A DNA stretch of 64,000 nt. Source: Stenopsyche tienmushanensis. Lineage: Eukaryota > Arthropoda > Insecta > Trichoptera > Stenopsychidae. This document shows positions 25,760 through 37,113 of the stretch, piece after piece. Made by a program: the position numbers and the translations under genes. Each line of letters begins with the position of its first letter. Position 1 is the stretch's first letter. The stretch covers positions 310,001-374,000 of the forward strand of contig WACJ01000116.1 of NCBI GenBank assembly GCA_008973525.1, in the 5' to 3' direction. The notes under the pieces are model-generated. The model was not told the origin of the DNA. It saw nothing but the letters and a program-made list of their open reading frames with translations, and did no database searches.

Positions 25760-26590
25760 TCTTAATTTAATTCTCAAATAATTACTAAATGCGACCGTAT
25801 ACCCTTTTTTTTAGCATAATTAAAAACATATGAAAGCACTTCAATAAATAGAATCAAAACAAAAAAAATATTTCTTTGTGCGGCATTGCAAGCATGCGTT
25901 ATTTTAAAATGTATTAAACATATAGATATATTAAAAATGGTTTGTTAATATGATGTATTTAATTAAATATAAAAATATTTTCGATACTATTCATAGATGG
26001 CGTTGCTCAAATTTAATGTTTTTTGCTATTTCGTAGAGATTTCCTAGAATATGAACAATCTTCATTTTCACCCATATGTGTTCAGATTCAAATTCATCAT
26101 ATTTGTTTATCAATCAGATGATTCAACCGATCGTCAAAGACGTTGGCAATTCTTGCCTCGATAAGAATGCACAATGTCCATCGTTGGTGAGTAAAATCAA
26201 ACGATCCGCTACTCAATGATCATACATTGTATGACAATGAAGCGTGCAAGGGTCATAAGACCGACTCTCCGAGATACTTTGTAGATAGGACGCTATAATT
26301 CAATGCATTGAAGGACCGTTTTTATGCATCGCGTTGTTGCATTAAGATGTCAACGCACAAATGGTGGATCTATTCTTCGAAATGAGCTCGGAGAAAATTT
26401 ATTCAAAAAAATATGGTTTTAACGGGATGACTCATCGCAATGAGTTCCAGTTAACGAGTTTTTGCAAACTGGTCAACCGCCTCTAGCATCAATTATGTAA
26501 TTTAAATTCCGGCAAGAATTGTATGTATTGGCATTTGGTTCACTAAAAGTAGCTAATCGATAGCCTACCCACCTGAGAATGGACCATTTA
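25760..26590. other. AT-rich intergenic, nothing recognised
   Basis: Start of the gene-free part of the window. No reading frame with a domain and no terminal repeats were noticed. Confidence 0.5.
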
Positions 26591-26779
26591 TTAACCTTCT
26601 GCGGTCCAGTGTCACGACGTCCGTGACGGAAATTGCTTACGATTTGTTGAGTCGATTTGCAGTGCTCAACGAACTGACTTTCATCATTTTACCAAGTACG
26701 CCACTATGTCACCCTAAAACGAGTGACGGGTATTCTTCCCGTATGGTTTTATGATGAGTTTCTTTAAATAGTAATGTTG

Positions 26780-27170
26780 TGTTTAACCCCTCGCCGCCTT
26801 CAGGGGCGTTTCGAATCGCGGAGTAGTCCGGAGGCCGGACGCAACCGTGCACTTCTCATCTTAGCCATCTTAGAAGAACGAGGGCGTCCGCCTTTCAGTA
26901 ACGATGGGGCTCCGCAGCCCCGAAACGGACTCGCAGCATACGCGACGGAAATCCGTATTTAACCTCTGTAGAGGGGGCGATTTTTTATCTCCCACCGCTT
27001 ATCCGACGACACCGAAAAGGAGTAATCATCAAAAAGAGAGGGAAACAATTAAAACATTATGAACGCAATGCGAAATTAAAACATGGTGGAAAATGAATTT
27101 TGCACGCCAACAATTAACACGACCAGTCCGCAAGGTTCCCCAGAAATAATAGAAACCTTTCATGGACAGA
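26780..27170 (+). repeat. GC-rich dispersed repeat, copy 1
   Basis: Shares a long stretch in order with 40075-40405: CGGAGTAGTCCGGAGGCC, then GATGGGGCTCCGCAGCCCCG, then ACGGACTCGCAGCAT, CGACGGAAATCCGTATTT, and ATCCGACGACACCGAAAAGG. Much GC-richer than its surroundings and protein-like in places, so it may be the 5' region or ORF1 of a LINE. Assignment uncertain. Confidence 0.6.
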
Positions 27171-27336
27171 AGTGTTAATTAGAATTAAAAGAAAATAAGA
27201 CATTTTTATATTCGCTAAAATAGTTCAAACACATTAGAGATGATTTTGGACAATTAACCCTTGTCGATTGTAAGTCACCGCTTATGTGACAGCAGCACTT
27301 TGTCGCTACGGTCGTACGTCACGATGTGTCCAATAT

Positions 27337-27975
27337 GGGTCCATCACTTCACATTTGAGACAAAAGAACATGGGGACCCTCCACTGACCCGAACTGTTTA
27401 TTGATCACTCTATTAGGGACCATGCCAACCAGCTCAACAAAAGTGCAAAGCTATGTACAACATCTGAATTTAATATCCATGTCGGCAAGGACACGCTCAT
27501 TCTCAACTTCAAGTGCGCTCTGGGTGTGGAGGAGAAACTAGATAGATTTTGTAACTTAAAATTAAAAAAAGTAGCTAAGATAACAGCATAAATTAAGAAG
27601 ATAAATAGTTTTTATGTTTGGGGGGGAAGTCTAGACTCATTTGGCGTGAGCCACCTATGTAAGTTAGCATCTAAGGGTGCTTCCGTGATCGTACAGATCA
27701 TATAAGGCCCCGGAAATGCATAAATGGAGTGGTTATAAAGTCTGTGTCCAACTGGTCTGCTTTTCGGACCGCTGACATGACGAATGAGCGCCTTGCGTTC
27801 GGACGCCATACCCGAACATGTCTACAGGATGGTGGAAATGTATATTAAGTAGAATGGTCAAGTAAAAAAATATGTGCAACTCTCGACTGGGTCGGTATTT
27901 TGCGTTTTGGCCCCTAAGCCCAGTTGCGGCCGTGGCGGGCGCCTGCTTTGCCACCACCTTGTTATGACTTTTTTT
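27337..27975 (+). mobile_element. Mariner piece joined to composite repeat
   Basis: 27340-27420 resembles the mariner segment around the first catalytic Asp (WVHHFT...ETKE; compare 35670-35720). 27425-27530 matches the segment reversed at 56760-56860. 27605-27975 is the composite repeat, ending in a GC-rich terminus that reads, reversed, GTCATAACAAGGTGGTGGCA. Confidence 0.6.
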
Positions 27976-28024
27976 GGTTTCTTCTTTTCATTGTCGAACC
28001 TAGCATTTACCGAATACAACCATT

Positions 28025-28510
28025 CTATAACATGACATTAGGACTTATAACATGACCATAAGCAATGGCAATCTGCATTGCCAATTTATGCTTTCCATTG
28101 GTAGTTTCCGCCACCAGAAGCCTTATAATGTTTTCATCCATAAATAATGAAAGAACTTCATTCCGGAGGTCAAGCAGAAGCTTATTTTTCCTGGTGGATA
28201 TAAATGATTGCTGTTTGTTATTGAACTTATTCCACTGAATATTATCCAGTAAACCACCAGCACTGGTCAATTCTTCCTCTTTTTCTGCAGCCAGTTCTTC
28301 TAACAACAAGGTCTTCACTTGCATATGCATCCTCGTTATCCGAGCTTGATTTGAGTCTTTTTTGCAAAAAATTATCATAGGTTTGTCAGAAAAATATTCT
28401 TTTCGACCAAATGAAGGTTCTATGGTAAGTGTAGTATAATATCTAACAGTCCTCTTGCTAAAAATCGAGTCGAGCGTCCCAATATTACATCTTTTTATAG
28501 CGACACCCAA
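28025..28510 (-). pseudogene. Possible piggyBac-type N-terminal fragment
   Basis: 161-codon frame on the minus strand with a Glu/Lys-rich middle and a C-terminal part LSLFMDENIIRLLVAETTN. That resembles the segment of piggyBac-like proteins where FxDELxxxIVxETN precedes the core (family knowledge). The rest is not recognised, and no TTAA ends were found around it. Low certainty. Confidence 0.35.
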
Positions 28511-28519
28511 ATTTTAAAT

Positions 28520-29515
28520 TTACTAACGTCTTTCATGGAAGACTTCCAATTACCAATTACAACAAATATTTCTAGAACGTTCACGGTTGGGGATTGGAAA
28601 AATTTAGGTAGATGGAGGATCTGCTTCGCTTAGAAGACAAAAAAGAATAACTCAAACCCGCATAAAGCAAAAACTATGTTTGGTTTTAAATGATAAATTA
28701 TGCATCTGGGTATTATATAAGAAATTATATTTTCAGATTTCAATTATTAAGTGTATCGAAAAGTCATTGCCGAGATCTGGTGAATATGAAAGTTCTTCCC
28801 GTTTTAATTCTTTGATTTTTCAGTCGTCCCTAAATTGTTCCTGATTAATTTTCGACGCTTTCGACGCCATTCAATTCGTCTTCCCGATACGTTTTAAGTG
28901 CTCTTGAGCTGGACACAAACTGAACTCACACAGACGTATATCAAAATCGGACTTATCGATACACCTAATAATTGGCTTAGGAAATATTGAATAAAATATT
29001 ATACTGAAGTCAATCGATTTTATTACAATTGAATGAAGGTTTTACTTAGAAGCATCCTTCGAATGCTTCAGTGAGAATTTTAATTTGTGTATGGATAGTG
29101 GGTAAAGATTCTGGATTCAATTAGATCTCACCGGTCGTCCAAAAATTATAATTCAATTAAATATGGTATTATGAATTATGATCTGGGCGGAGAGCCAAGC
29201 CTTTGACTACTAGTTTCCCGGCCAAACCTCTCCATCATCAGGCCAAGAATAGAGCAGACTCTATATACAAATAATTGGAGCTCAAAATATATTATTTTTA
29301 TTCTACACCATCCTGAGACAAATCAACATTTTTAACCATTTGGGTAGTGAGATAATTTTAAATCTTCATAAATTTGTACATATGTCCGACTTATCTATCA
29401 GGAACGTCGCTGCGTGTATGAAGCTTGTACATGAATAAATAAACACTGTCGATATCACATAATATTCGTTAATTTCTTTAAATAAACATAAACAATTCGC
29501 TTGAAATATGCCCGA
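28520..29515. other. Intergenic, nothing recognised
   Basis: No domain-bearing frame or terminal repeat was noticed between the two transposase fragments. Confidence 0.4.
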
Positions 29516-29518
29516 ATA

Positions 29519-29770
29519 TTAAAGCATCAAGCGTTCGTCATTTAGTCTGGATCTGATTTTGGAAACCAGGCAACTTGCTGCTGAAAATGCACGCTCAGCC
29601 TCCACACTCGTTGGAGGTATCGTCATCAGATATTTAAATGCTAGTTGATGATCGTGTGAGCCCCCATTTTCGTATAACGCCATCAATGCGACTGATAAAA
29701 TTCCTTTCTGCTGAGACACGGACTAAAACTCGCAAAATTCCCGATTTCCCGACAAATTATTTATTTCCGT
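29519..29770 (-). mobile_element. hAT transposase C-terminal dimerisation fragment
   Basis: Minus strand reads SVSQQKGILSVALMALYENG and HQLAFKYLMTIPPTSVEAER, then AFSAASCLVSKIRSRLNDER. The PxSVxxERAFSxA...K.R.RL motif is the hAT dimerisation domain (family knowledge). The frame weakens upstream and only this end survives. Confidence 0.85.
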
Positions 29771-29935
29771 CGCTGCAGATGAATACTTACATGCTATAAT
29801 ACTTTGATGTGATTCGTAATTATATTACGGAGGAATACAAAATATCTGAGTCCCGTATCTATTATATTTCATATCGATATTCCCATTATTAGAGTCGATG
29901 TGTAGTAAATACATCACCGGTATGGAAAGGTTAAT
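29690..29935. repeat. hAT/mariner composite repeat, copy 1
   Basis: About 235 bp shared with 32586-32822: AAAATTCCTTTCTG, CGATTTCCCGACAAATTATT, TATTACGGAGGAATACAAAA, then ATCGATATTCCCATTATTAG to ACATCACCGG. The first half is hAT coding sequence. The second half is a mariner 5' end containing CTATTATATTTCATATCGAT, the uninterrupted site used by the insertion at 59577-60123. Confidence 0.7.
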
Positions 29936-29939
29936 ATAA

Positions 29940-31665
29940 CATTATACTCGTTACATGATAGCAAAAATGGACCAAAATTGATTTTATTTGATTGAAATTC
30001 CGAAATATATTTTATCCTCTTTTGACATTTTTTTGCAACGAAATTGATTCCGGTGTTTTCGCTTCATTGGACAATTATTTTATAACAGCAGTTGCTTAAT
30101 CGATCAATAATCAATATAATCAACATCAAGCCAGAAGACGAAATCTAAGAACCGCGTTCGCGTTGCCAATTAAGAAAGAAGTGTTCAAAATAATGAGCAT
30201 GCTCCAGATATATTAATCTGGCACGCTAGACATGCCTATCGACCTGCGTGCATATATTTACGCGTTACTTCAATAATTCGCGTAAATTGATCGCTACAAT
30301 GTATATCGACTTTATCGACCAAAGCCTACGATATCTTTACAAATCAGCAATAAAATAACATTGAATGTTCGCAGTAAAGTACACAAAGAACATATCTCAT
30401 CGCAATCACGACGATAAACAGCATACATTATTAATCTGTCTTCCAGAATAAAAAAATGAGGGATGTTATAGCATCGATTTATGTGTCTGCAAATTGTAGC
30501 ATCGTCATCGTTTCCATTCAAGATTTTGCACGAATTAGAAAATCTGTTTCAATAAAGGCGACATTTATTTCTTGATGAATATATCCTGTTCTCTAAACGG
30601 ACGTCATCTATAATCGTTTTATCTATTTTTACAGCGCGCGCTAAAATCCTGGAAAATTAATATTCGCTCTCTCTATACTCCAAGAGACGCAAATATCCCA
30701 TACAAAATATAGCAGGATTTCCAAAATTAATGGCAAGAAGAGGCCTTCGACTATTTTTGTCTGTCTGTATTTTAAGCAGCCAATTTAGCAAGCCTATAAT
30801 AAATTTCTTAGTTATGTTCTCTCCTCAGAGCACCTATTTGCGGGGCGTTCGAGCCCTGGGCAAAAGGCTCGCTAGGCAATTAACCCCTTTATCGCCATTG
30901 TTCATATAATATTCAATATAGCCTACAAAGTCATACAATTGCAATAATATCATCCAAACATTGGAATCTTTTTTGATTTAAATATATTCAAAATTGTACA
31001 TCATTTTATTTATTACGGGGGTCTTATCATAGAAAATATAAGGAAGAATAGTGAAAACGATGAAGAATATGATGAACAGAACGCATGCGCCTACTATATG
31101 TGTGTCTATACGTAACATAAAACAACAGCTAGACCAGTAGTGCGCCTATTTTATTATATATTACACAAACACAACTTCTTGTTAAATGGTTAATTCGGAT
31201 TTCGTAATTGACCAGATGTAAAGTGCTTATATATTAAAAAACTGCATAGTCTATCTGCTATTTTCCAGTTTTTCAGATACCGAATTTGGATAAATTGGTA
31301 TTAATAGATAAAATCAAACGCCGCAGAAGAAGATTGGCATTCATCAACGTATTGGATGGATTCGCTTAAAGATGATAAATTCTCAGACACGATTGGAGCG
31401 AAGAACATCACAAATTGATGATCGTTATGTAGATATTAGTAGTTTTGCTGAAAGCAATGAAATATGTACATCAAACTTGTTTTAATGCAATATGATTGGA
31501 AATCCTCAACTGCTATTTTATTATTTCAATGGATTTCATCGTAATCGTTGACAAAATAGCCTTTCTTTAAGTGTATACATTTTGGCGTTTTTAACCGATT
31601 TTTTGAATGTCTAATTCTAACAATAGCCGTAAAATTGACGGATAAAGAAAATTTTCTTTAAAAAA
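29940..31665. other. Intergenic, nothing recognised
   Basis: No gene, RNA or structured repeat could be supported. The GC-richer patch at 30830-30885 is discussed among rejected observations. Confidence 0.4.
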
Positions 31666-31669
31666 GCAA

Positions 31670-31925
31670 ATAATCTTATATATAAAAATAAATTGTTGTT
31701 TGTTCGTATGTAATGCGCTGCCATACCGTTCATCAGATTGCGATAAAACATCGTCCACTTGTTTCTAAGGATTGCGTGAATAACATAGGCATAGTCTAAT
31801 ATGTAAAATCAATGTTTGTTTGTCCGTATTTAATGCGCTGCCATATCGTTCATCCGATTGCAATAAAACTTTGTCAACTTATTATTTACACTTGCGGGAA
31901 TAACTTAGGCATAGTAAAAATATTG
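31670..31925 (+). repeat. Tandem pair of Helitron-like units
   Basis: Two adjacent units of about 120 bp (31677-31795, 31796-31922), each TATATAAAAAT- or TATGTAAAAT-like start, GTTTGTTCGT/GTTTGTCCGT, AATGCGCTGCCATA, CGTTCATC, GATTG, AATAAAAC, and a GGAATAACTTAGGCATAG-like end. A reversed third unit lies at 3843-3975. TC...TATATAAAAA starts are typical of insect Helitron-type ends; that part is inference. Confidence 0.6.
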
Positions 31926-32235
31926 CTCCTTTTTCTGATACGACAGTCTCTGTCTATCGCCTACATGTGAGTATATTTCCATAAGTAATGAGGCTTGTTG
32001 ACCCAACTTGTAAATTTAAAGTAAAACATACAAGACGGTTGTTAAAATTTGAAAGCTTACTTTAAATCATAGATTTTAATTTAGTTCGTCATTTAAATAT
32101 CGCAGAGTGGTAGCCCTGCTTTTAACTCGTTCGTCGCCGCGTCCACTAGAAGTTCCCGGAATGTTCTGATAACATAGTAAGTGGGGAAGTTTATCTTTTA
32201 TTCTGGTCGTCTGTGTTTATCCCGTGCGTTATAAT

Positions 32236-32477
32236 CAGTGGTGTAGTGGGGCGGGGGCGCGTGGGGTCGGCGCTCCCACACTTTTTTCTAAACGATTTGG
32301 AAATTTTGCATAATATATATTGTAATTTTTAAAAAATTATTTTAACTTAAATTGGTTAAATTGAAAAACGTTTGGTTGGAAACTTGGTGCGAAAATCACT
32401 GCTGGTAGGGGAGGGGGTACTGAAATATTATAATTAATCAGCGCTCCCAGACTTTTTTATTTAGCACTACATCACTG
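32236..32477. mobile_element. hAT-type MITE with 8-bp target duplication
   Basis: Starts CAGTGGTGTAGTGGG and ends GCACTACATCACTG, inverted repeats of each other. It is flanked on both sides by GTTATAAT (32228-32235 and 32478-32485), a perfect 8-bp duplication as made by hAT transposases (family knowledge). 242 bp, no coding capacity. Internal repeats of GGCGCTCCCACACTTTTTT and GCGCTCCCAGACTTTTTT lie near the two ends. Confidence 0.88.
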
Positions 32478-32585
32478 GTTATAATATCACATTGCTATTC
32501 CTTCTGTTTACGCTCTGACTATCAAATGTGGGCCTCGTGAGTAGGGAATCCAACCCCGAGCCAAGACCATCCCAGGAGTTAAAAA

Positions 32586-32822
32586 TTTGATAAAATTCCT
32601 TTCTGTCGAGACATGGACTGAAACTCGCAAAATTTCCGATTTCCCGACAAATTATTTATTTCGGACGCTGCAGTTGAATAATTATGTACTATAATACTTT
32701 GATGTAATTCATTATTATATTACGGAGGAATACAAAAAATCTGAACCCCGTATCTATTATATTTTATATCGATATTCCCATTATTAGAGTCGATGTGTAG
32801 TAAATACATCACCGGGCAAGTT
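32586..32822. repeat. hAT/mariner composite repeat, copy 2
   Basis: Second copy of the block at 29690-29935, truncated in the hAT part. Same junction between hAT and mariner sequence, so the two were already joined when duplicated. Confidence 0.7.
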
Positions 32823-32879
32823 TAATATAATAATTTGAAAAATATATATGTATTGTACATATGTATACATATATTAGAT

Positions 32880-32940
32880 AGTTACTGCCCCTAGGCGTCG
32901 CCTAAGCTCACCAATTAATAGTTACGCCACTGTTTCCAAG
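32880..32940 (-). mobile_element. hAT-type terminus
   Basis: Reversed, it reads CAGTGGCGTAACTATTAATT and continues to GGCGACGCCTAGGGGCAGTA, a common hAT-type start. The other end was not located. Confidence 0.4.
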
Positions 32941-32944
32941 CGTA

Positions 32945-34340
32945 CAGATTTCGGCGGGAATATCTCGATTTAGTAGCATTCATCGTGCTGGTGAGGTGTA
33001 CGATTTCTGTTAGATAAAAATTTCAATCCCAAATTTTTTGGCATACGTTCGTTTAAAGCTGTGCGGGATCCCGCGATTGGATTTGCTACCTGTGAATAAC
33101 AACACTGATTAAGGCTGGGCAATGAAAGTGTTAAGTAAATATGTTCGTATCCAACATACGATGTTCGCAAAATTGTCCCACATGGAACAGAATATGGTGG
33201 AATATTTGAATAACTTTTGAATTTTATTTAACTTGATCCTTCCCTAGGGACTCTCCGATTTCATTTTGTTTCCTGGTATTATGTTTTTTTAAATTAGGAC
33301 TCCCTAACTTCCAGCCAATAAATGTCCAGTCAATTGCCTTTCGTTTGACAAATTGAATTACTATATAATTAAATAAATTCAAAAATGCCCTCGTATTTTT
33401 GATTAAACTATAGACTGATATCTTTCCTTCAAAATCACATATCGTTTTCAGATTCAACATGCCTATCTCACCTTGTTCCATGAAATTCCAAGTATTTACA
33501 CATTTTAAGTTCCAGATTGAATGATCTAATTATGCATAGCGCATTCGAGAGTCAAATGAATGAACTATATCGGAAAAATCCAGTTTCTGACAGATCGTAT
33601 AATATTCGAGCTGTGGTAATATGAAGTCCGCATGGATCAAATTGCTACACGTGCAAGAATCACGTTACAGTTAATAATATGGCCAGGAGGCGTATCATTA
33701 GGATCCATGTAAACTATACTGAATAAAAAAAAACTCTTTGCGAACGTGGGAAGCAATTATAACAAGCCTAGATCATACGCTTTACACTAGTCAAATATAT
33801 CTTTCATTAACGAAGAAGCTGCTGCAATTTTAGTTCAAGTCATTCATCAGACCCAGAGAGCACCCTAATCATCTCTAAGTTTAGAAGAGACGTCTCATGA
33901 ATCATCTCACTAAATGACACCATAAAAATAGCGGTGTATATTTGTGTTAATGTTTAGCAAAAGAGAAATGCAACAGTTGCATCCTCGAGCTGCAAATCTG
34001 CTGCTTCGAAATGACTTTGAAATTCTTGCTCGTCAGGCGAGCAAACTCGCTCTATGTAATCGATAGCGCTAACGATCGACATTAAATGGAAAGCTATTTT
34101 TTTATCAGCCAAATAATGCGAAATATCGCCAAAATTACCATATATAATTTAATACATCAAAGTGTTGATGGTAATTTATGGCAATGTATCATTAAATTAA
34201 TGTATCATATGATATTGACCCAGTTCGCAATTACAATAATTAAGATACATGCACAATCCTTGATAAATAAACCTACCTACAAAATTACTTTTTTTAATTA
34301 ATTCGTATTTCATGCTTGTATTTAATAAATTGATGTTTGT
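32945..34340. other. Intergenic, one unassigned frame
   Basis: An 85-codon minus-strand frame (33481-33224) shows no recognisable domain. Nothing else is supported. Confidence 0.35.
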
Positions 34341-34347
34341 ATATATA

Positions 34348-34487
34348 GGGTGCGGCAGGGAAACTACCTTATTTAAAATGAAATGAATGACACAAACAGC
34401 ATAGGAGATTAGTTTAATTATTTTTTCATGTTATTGAGAGACATTTAAAGATCTAAATAAGAAGGTTTCTCTGCCGCATCCTGCACC
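34348..34487. mobile_element. 140-bp MITE with terminal inverted repeats
   Basis: Left end GGGTGCGGCAGGGAAACTAC and the inverted right end GGTGCAGGATGCGGCAGAGA are imperfect inverted repeats, both continuing into CTTATTTA. Noncoding. The target duplication is not clear. Confidence 0.55.
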
Positions 34488-34493
34488 TTAAAG

Positions 34494-34860
34494 CAGAGGA
34501 TGTCAAACTCGCCAACTGCGGGCCGCATGCGACCCACAACGGATATTTTTGCGACCCAGCCAATAAAATAAACATAATACTAAAAAAATGTGATATTCGG
34601 ATAATGACAATATGCCTGAATAGTACATATGGTAGTATTACACACCGTCAATATTAACTCTTTGAGTAGTGAGCTAATTTAAAATCATCATTATCTTAGA
34701 CGCCCATGGCAAGTATCTAACTTAACGCCCCCCTCCCCAAGAAATCCAATTTCTTTTTTAAAATTAATTAATACTATTATAAATGCAATATATTAAATAA
34801 TATTATCATGTCTTTTTTAAAATAATGAAGTCCCAAAAATACCCGACCTAACGTATAGAT
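34494..34860 (+). mobile_element. hAT-type fragment with C-rich dispersed block
   Basis: Begins CAGAGGATGTCAAACTCGCC then GCGGGCCGCATGCGACCC, a Charlie-like hAT start (family knowledge), with a relative at 51605-51670 (TCAAACTCGCCAA, ATATTTTTGCGACCC). The part 34700-34860 (AAGTATCTAACTT, C-rich run, GAAATCCAATTT) recurs at 35385-35545. Confidence 0.5.
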
Positions 34861-34894
34861 GGCGGTTAATGTTGTAAAAAAATACTATGATAGA

Positions 34895-35256
34895 AAGTGT
34901 CTAGAAGCTACGTTGCTGCCGTGATCGTACAGATCATAGAAAATGCCGCAAAAGACCCTAAAAGAGGACGGAGTGGCATGTATGCTCAATCGGTCCGCTT
35001 TTCGGACCGTTGATATGACGAATAAGTGGCTCGTGATGGGATGCTATACCTGAATATAACGATTAGACAACTTAGTATATATTATAAAAACGGACAGAGT
35101 CAATCAGTGTTAGTTCGTGTAAAGTAAAATGATCAAGTAAAATAAAAGCATGTGCAACTCTCGACTGGGTCGGTATTCTGCGTTTTGCGCTCCAAGTCCA
35201 GTTGCGCCCGTGGCGAGCGCCTGCTTTACCACACCCTTGTTACGACCCTGTCATTA
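34895..35256 (+). repeat. Composite repeat with terminal CAGGGTCGTAACA end
   Basis: Same block order as the other copies. It runs to a right end CCCTTGTTACGACCCTG which, reversed, is CAGGGTCGTAACAAGGG; the reversed copy at 56419 starts the same way. Such CAGGG ends are seen in hAT elements, but a matching left inverted repeat was not found. Confidence 0.6.
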
Positions 35257-35384
35257 TTAGTTGATAAATTTGGGTTAACGATCTATACAATCGTACGATG
35301 TACACAAGATACTCTCTCCGTCTCTGTCTGTCTCCGGACCCAACGTGTAACGTGCTTGTGTCTTAACTACAGAGCCGTAATGAG

Positions 35385-35545
35385 GGTATGAAATGCTCGT
35401 GGCAAGTAGGCAAAGTATCTAACTTGCGCCCCCCCCCCCCCCTTCTCGGAGATCCAATTTAAAAAAGTTAAATAATACCATTATAAATACTAAATATGAT
35501 TATTATGTTTTTTTTTAAATAATATACGGAGATAGTCCTAAAAGT
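35385..35545 (+). repeat. C-rich dispersed block, copy 2
   Basis: Starts near CAGAGCCGTAATGAGGGTAT. It contains AAGTATCTAACTTGCG followed by 14 C (35429-35442), and GATCCAATTT. Matches 34700-34860. Confidence 0.5.
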
Positions 35546-35569
35546 ATTGTCGTACAATACTTTTATTTG

Positions 35570-35960
35570 AAAGTCTCAGTTCAACTAACATCAAATCGTG
35601 ATGATGTTTCAATCGAGTGTTTGGCGATGTTTCACAGCAATAAGGCTGAGTTTTTGCATCAATTTATGATGAAACATGGGTCCATCACTTCATATCTGAG
35701 ACAAAAGAACATAGGGACCCTCCACTGATCTGAGCTATTCATTGGTCTCCCCTTAAAAGGGACAGAGAGGGCACAAGGTTTGTGTATCCAACCGGTCCGT
35801 TTTTCGGACCGCAGACATGACGAATGAATACAACGCGATCAGACGCCATACTTGAACATGTCTACAGAACGATTATGAATTCTCATTACAAAAATTGTCC
35901 GAAGAAGTTTGATCGGGTGGATTGTTTAAAGTTTACAATCTCATCAGACGTGTCCGCCAA
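35570..35960 (+). mobile_element. Mariner piece joined to composite repeat
   Basis: 35600-35740 reads in pieces as mariner around the first catalytic Asp, GATGAAACATGGGTCCATCA (DETWVHH). 35770-35960 is the composite repeat (CAACCGGTCCGTTTTTCGG, GAACATGTCTACAGAACGAT). Confidence 0.65.
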
Positions 35961-35964
35961 CACG

Positions 35965-37110
35965 TTAATTGTTAAAACATTAAACCAGATAGACATGAGC
36001 CTATGGACAGTCACTTTAAAGTTTGTCTTTGGTTTGCTTATGCTTGGAGGGCCGAAGAATGACTCCAGGGGGTTCCAAATTAATATATAAAAATAAACTT
36101 ACGTTTCTTTAAAAAAAAAAATCATTTTTTAGGACCCATTCAAGCTTAAGCTTTTTTTTATTTTGGGCCACGTTAGCTTTTGAGTTTAAAAATGAGAGCA
36201 TAAAAATGGCTCTAATTCAGATAAAATTACAATTTCAGACATTATAATATGCCGTTTAATAAAAATCTTTTAATAAAAACATTAGGATCTTAAAGTACAA
36301 TTGAGCAAAATTTGGAATCTAATATTCATAAATGTAATATTTTTATATGAGGGATAATCATTTAGATTTGAAGCGGGACGCAAACATAAACAATTATACA
36401 AAATTTGATTTGGATCGATCGAAATGCATAGAATAGTATACAAAGAACAGACAGACATACATGCATAAATTTGCACGTATCAAACAAATATGTATTCATG
36501 CGTGCAATCATCACGGAGAGCTTTGAAAATGACTTAAAGATAGTTTAATGCCTAGTGACTTAAAAATTTGAAAGTAGTCAATGAAATTGGGTTAGAGTGC
36601 CTTTGAAAGATTTCTTCTTTTCAGCTTTTTTTTCAGCTGACAAATTTGGCTGTCTATTCGTGTTTCGCTTTCAGTCGTGCGTAAATTTAAGCCTGTAGAC
36701 AAAACAAGTTGCGTCACACTTGTACAATTAATGTAATTTATGGACCACCCTGTCCGATGCCGAATTAAAATCGGTTGATCTCTCACAATAAAAAATATAT
36801 CAAATCTTGAAGGTTCGGCCTCTACAGCGTGTATGAGTCGGGAAAAGTAAACCAGGATATGTATACACTTTTAAATTGTGTGTCCAGACTTATATTCAAT
36901 TAGATGATAGTGCATTAAATCTGTGAAAGTGAGATTTATTTATGATTCAAACCTGTCGATAAAATTTTCATTTAAATGCAACCTTTTCATAAAATGGATT
37001 TAAAAAAATCATAAACAAATAAAATGTAGTATAGGAAATATCTTGGTGTATCAAATATCGTCAACCCTTCTATAGTGTCGAGATAGAGAACACGCTATAG
37101 ATTAAGTTAG
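35965..37110. other. AT-rich intergenic
   Basis: No gene recognised. The motif AAGAACAGACAGACATACAT at about 36445 recurs near 43655 and 44058 and, reversed, near 56295, marking a further low-copy repeat. Confidence 0.4.
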
Positions 37111-37113
37111 GTA

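Noticed and set aside
30830..30885. tRNA-like text (GCGTTCGAGCCC) that could be a T arm
   Set aside because: No matching acceptor or anticodon arms could be formed around it; more likely a repeat remnant.
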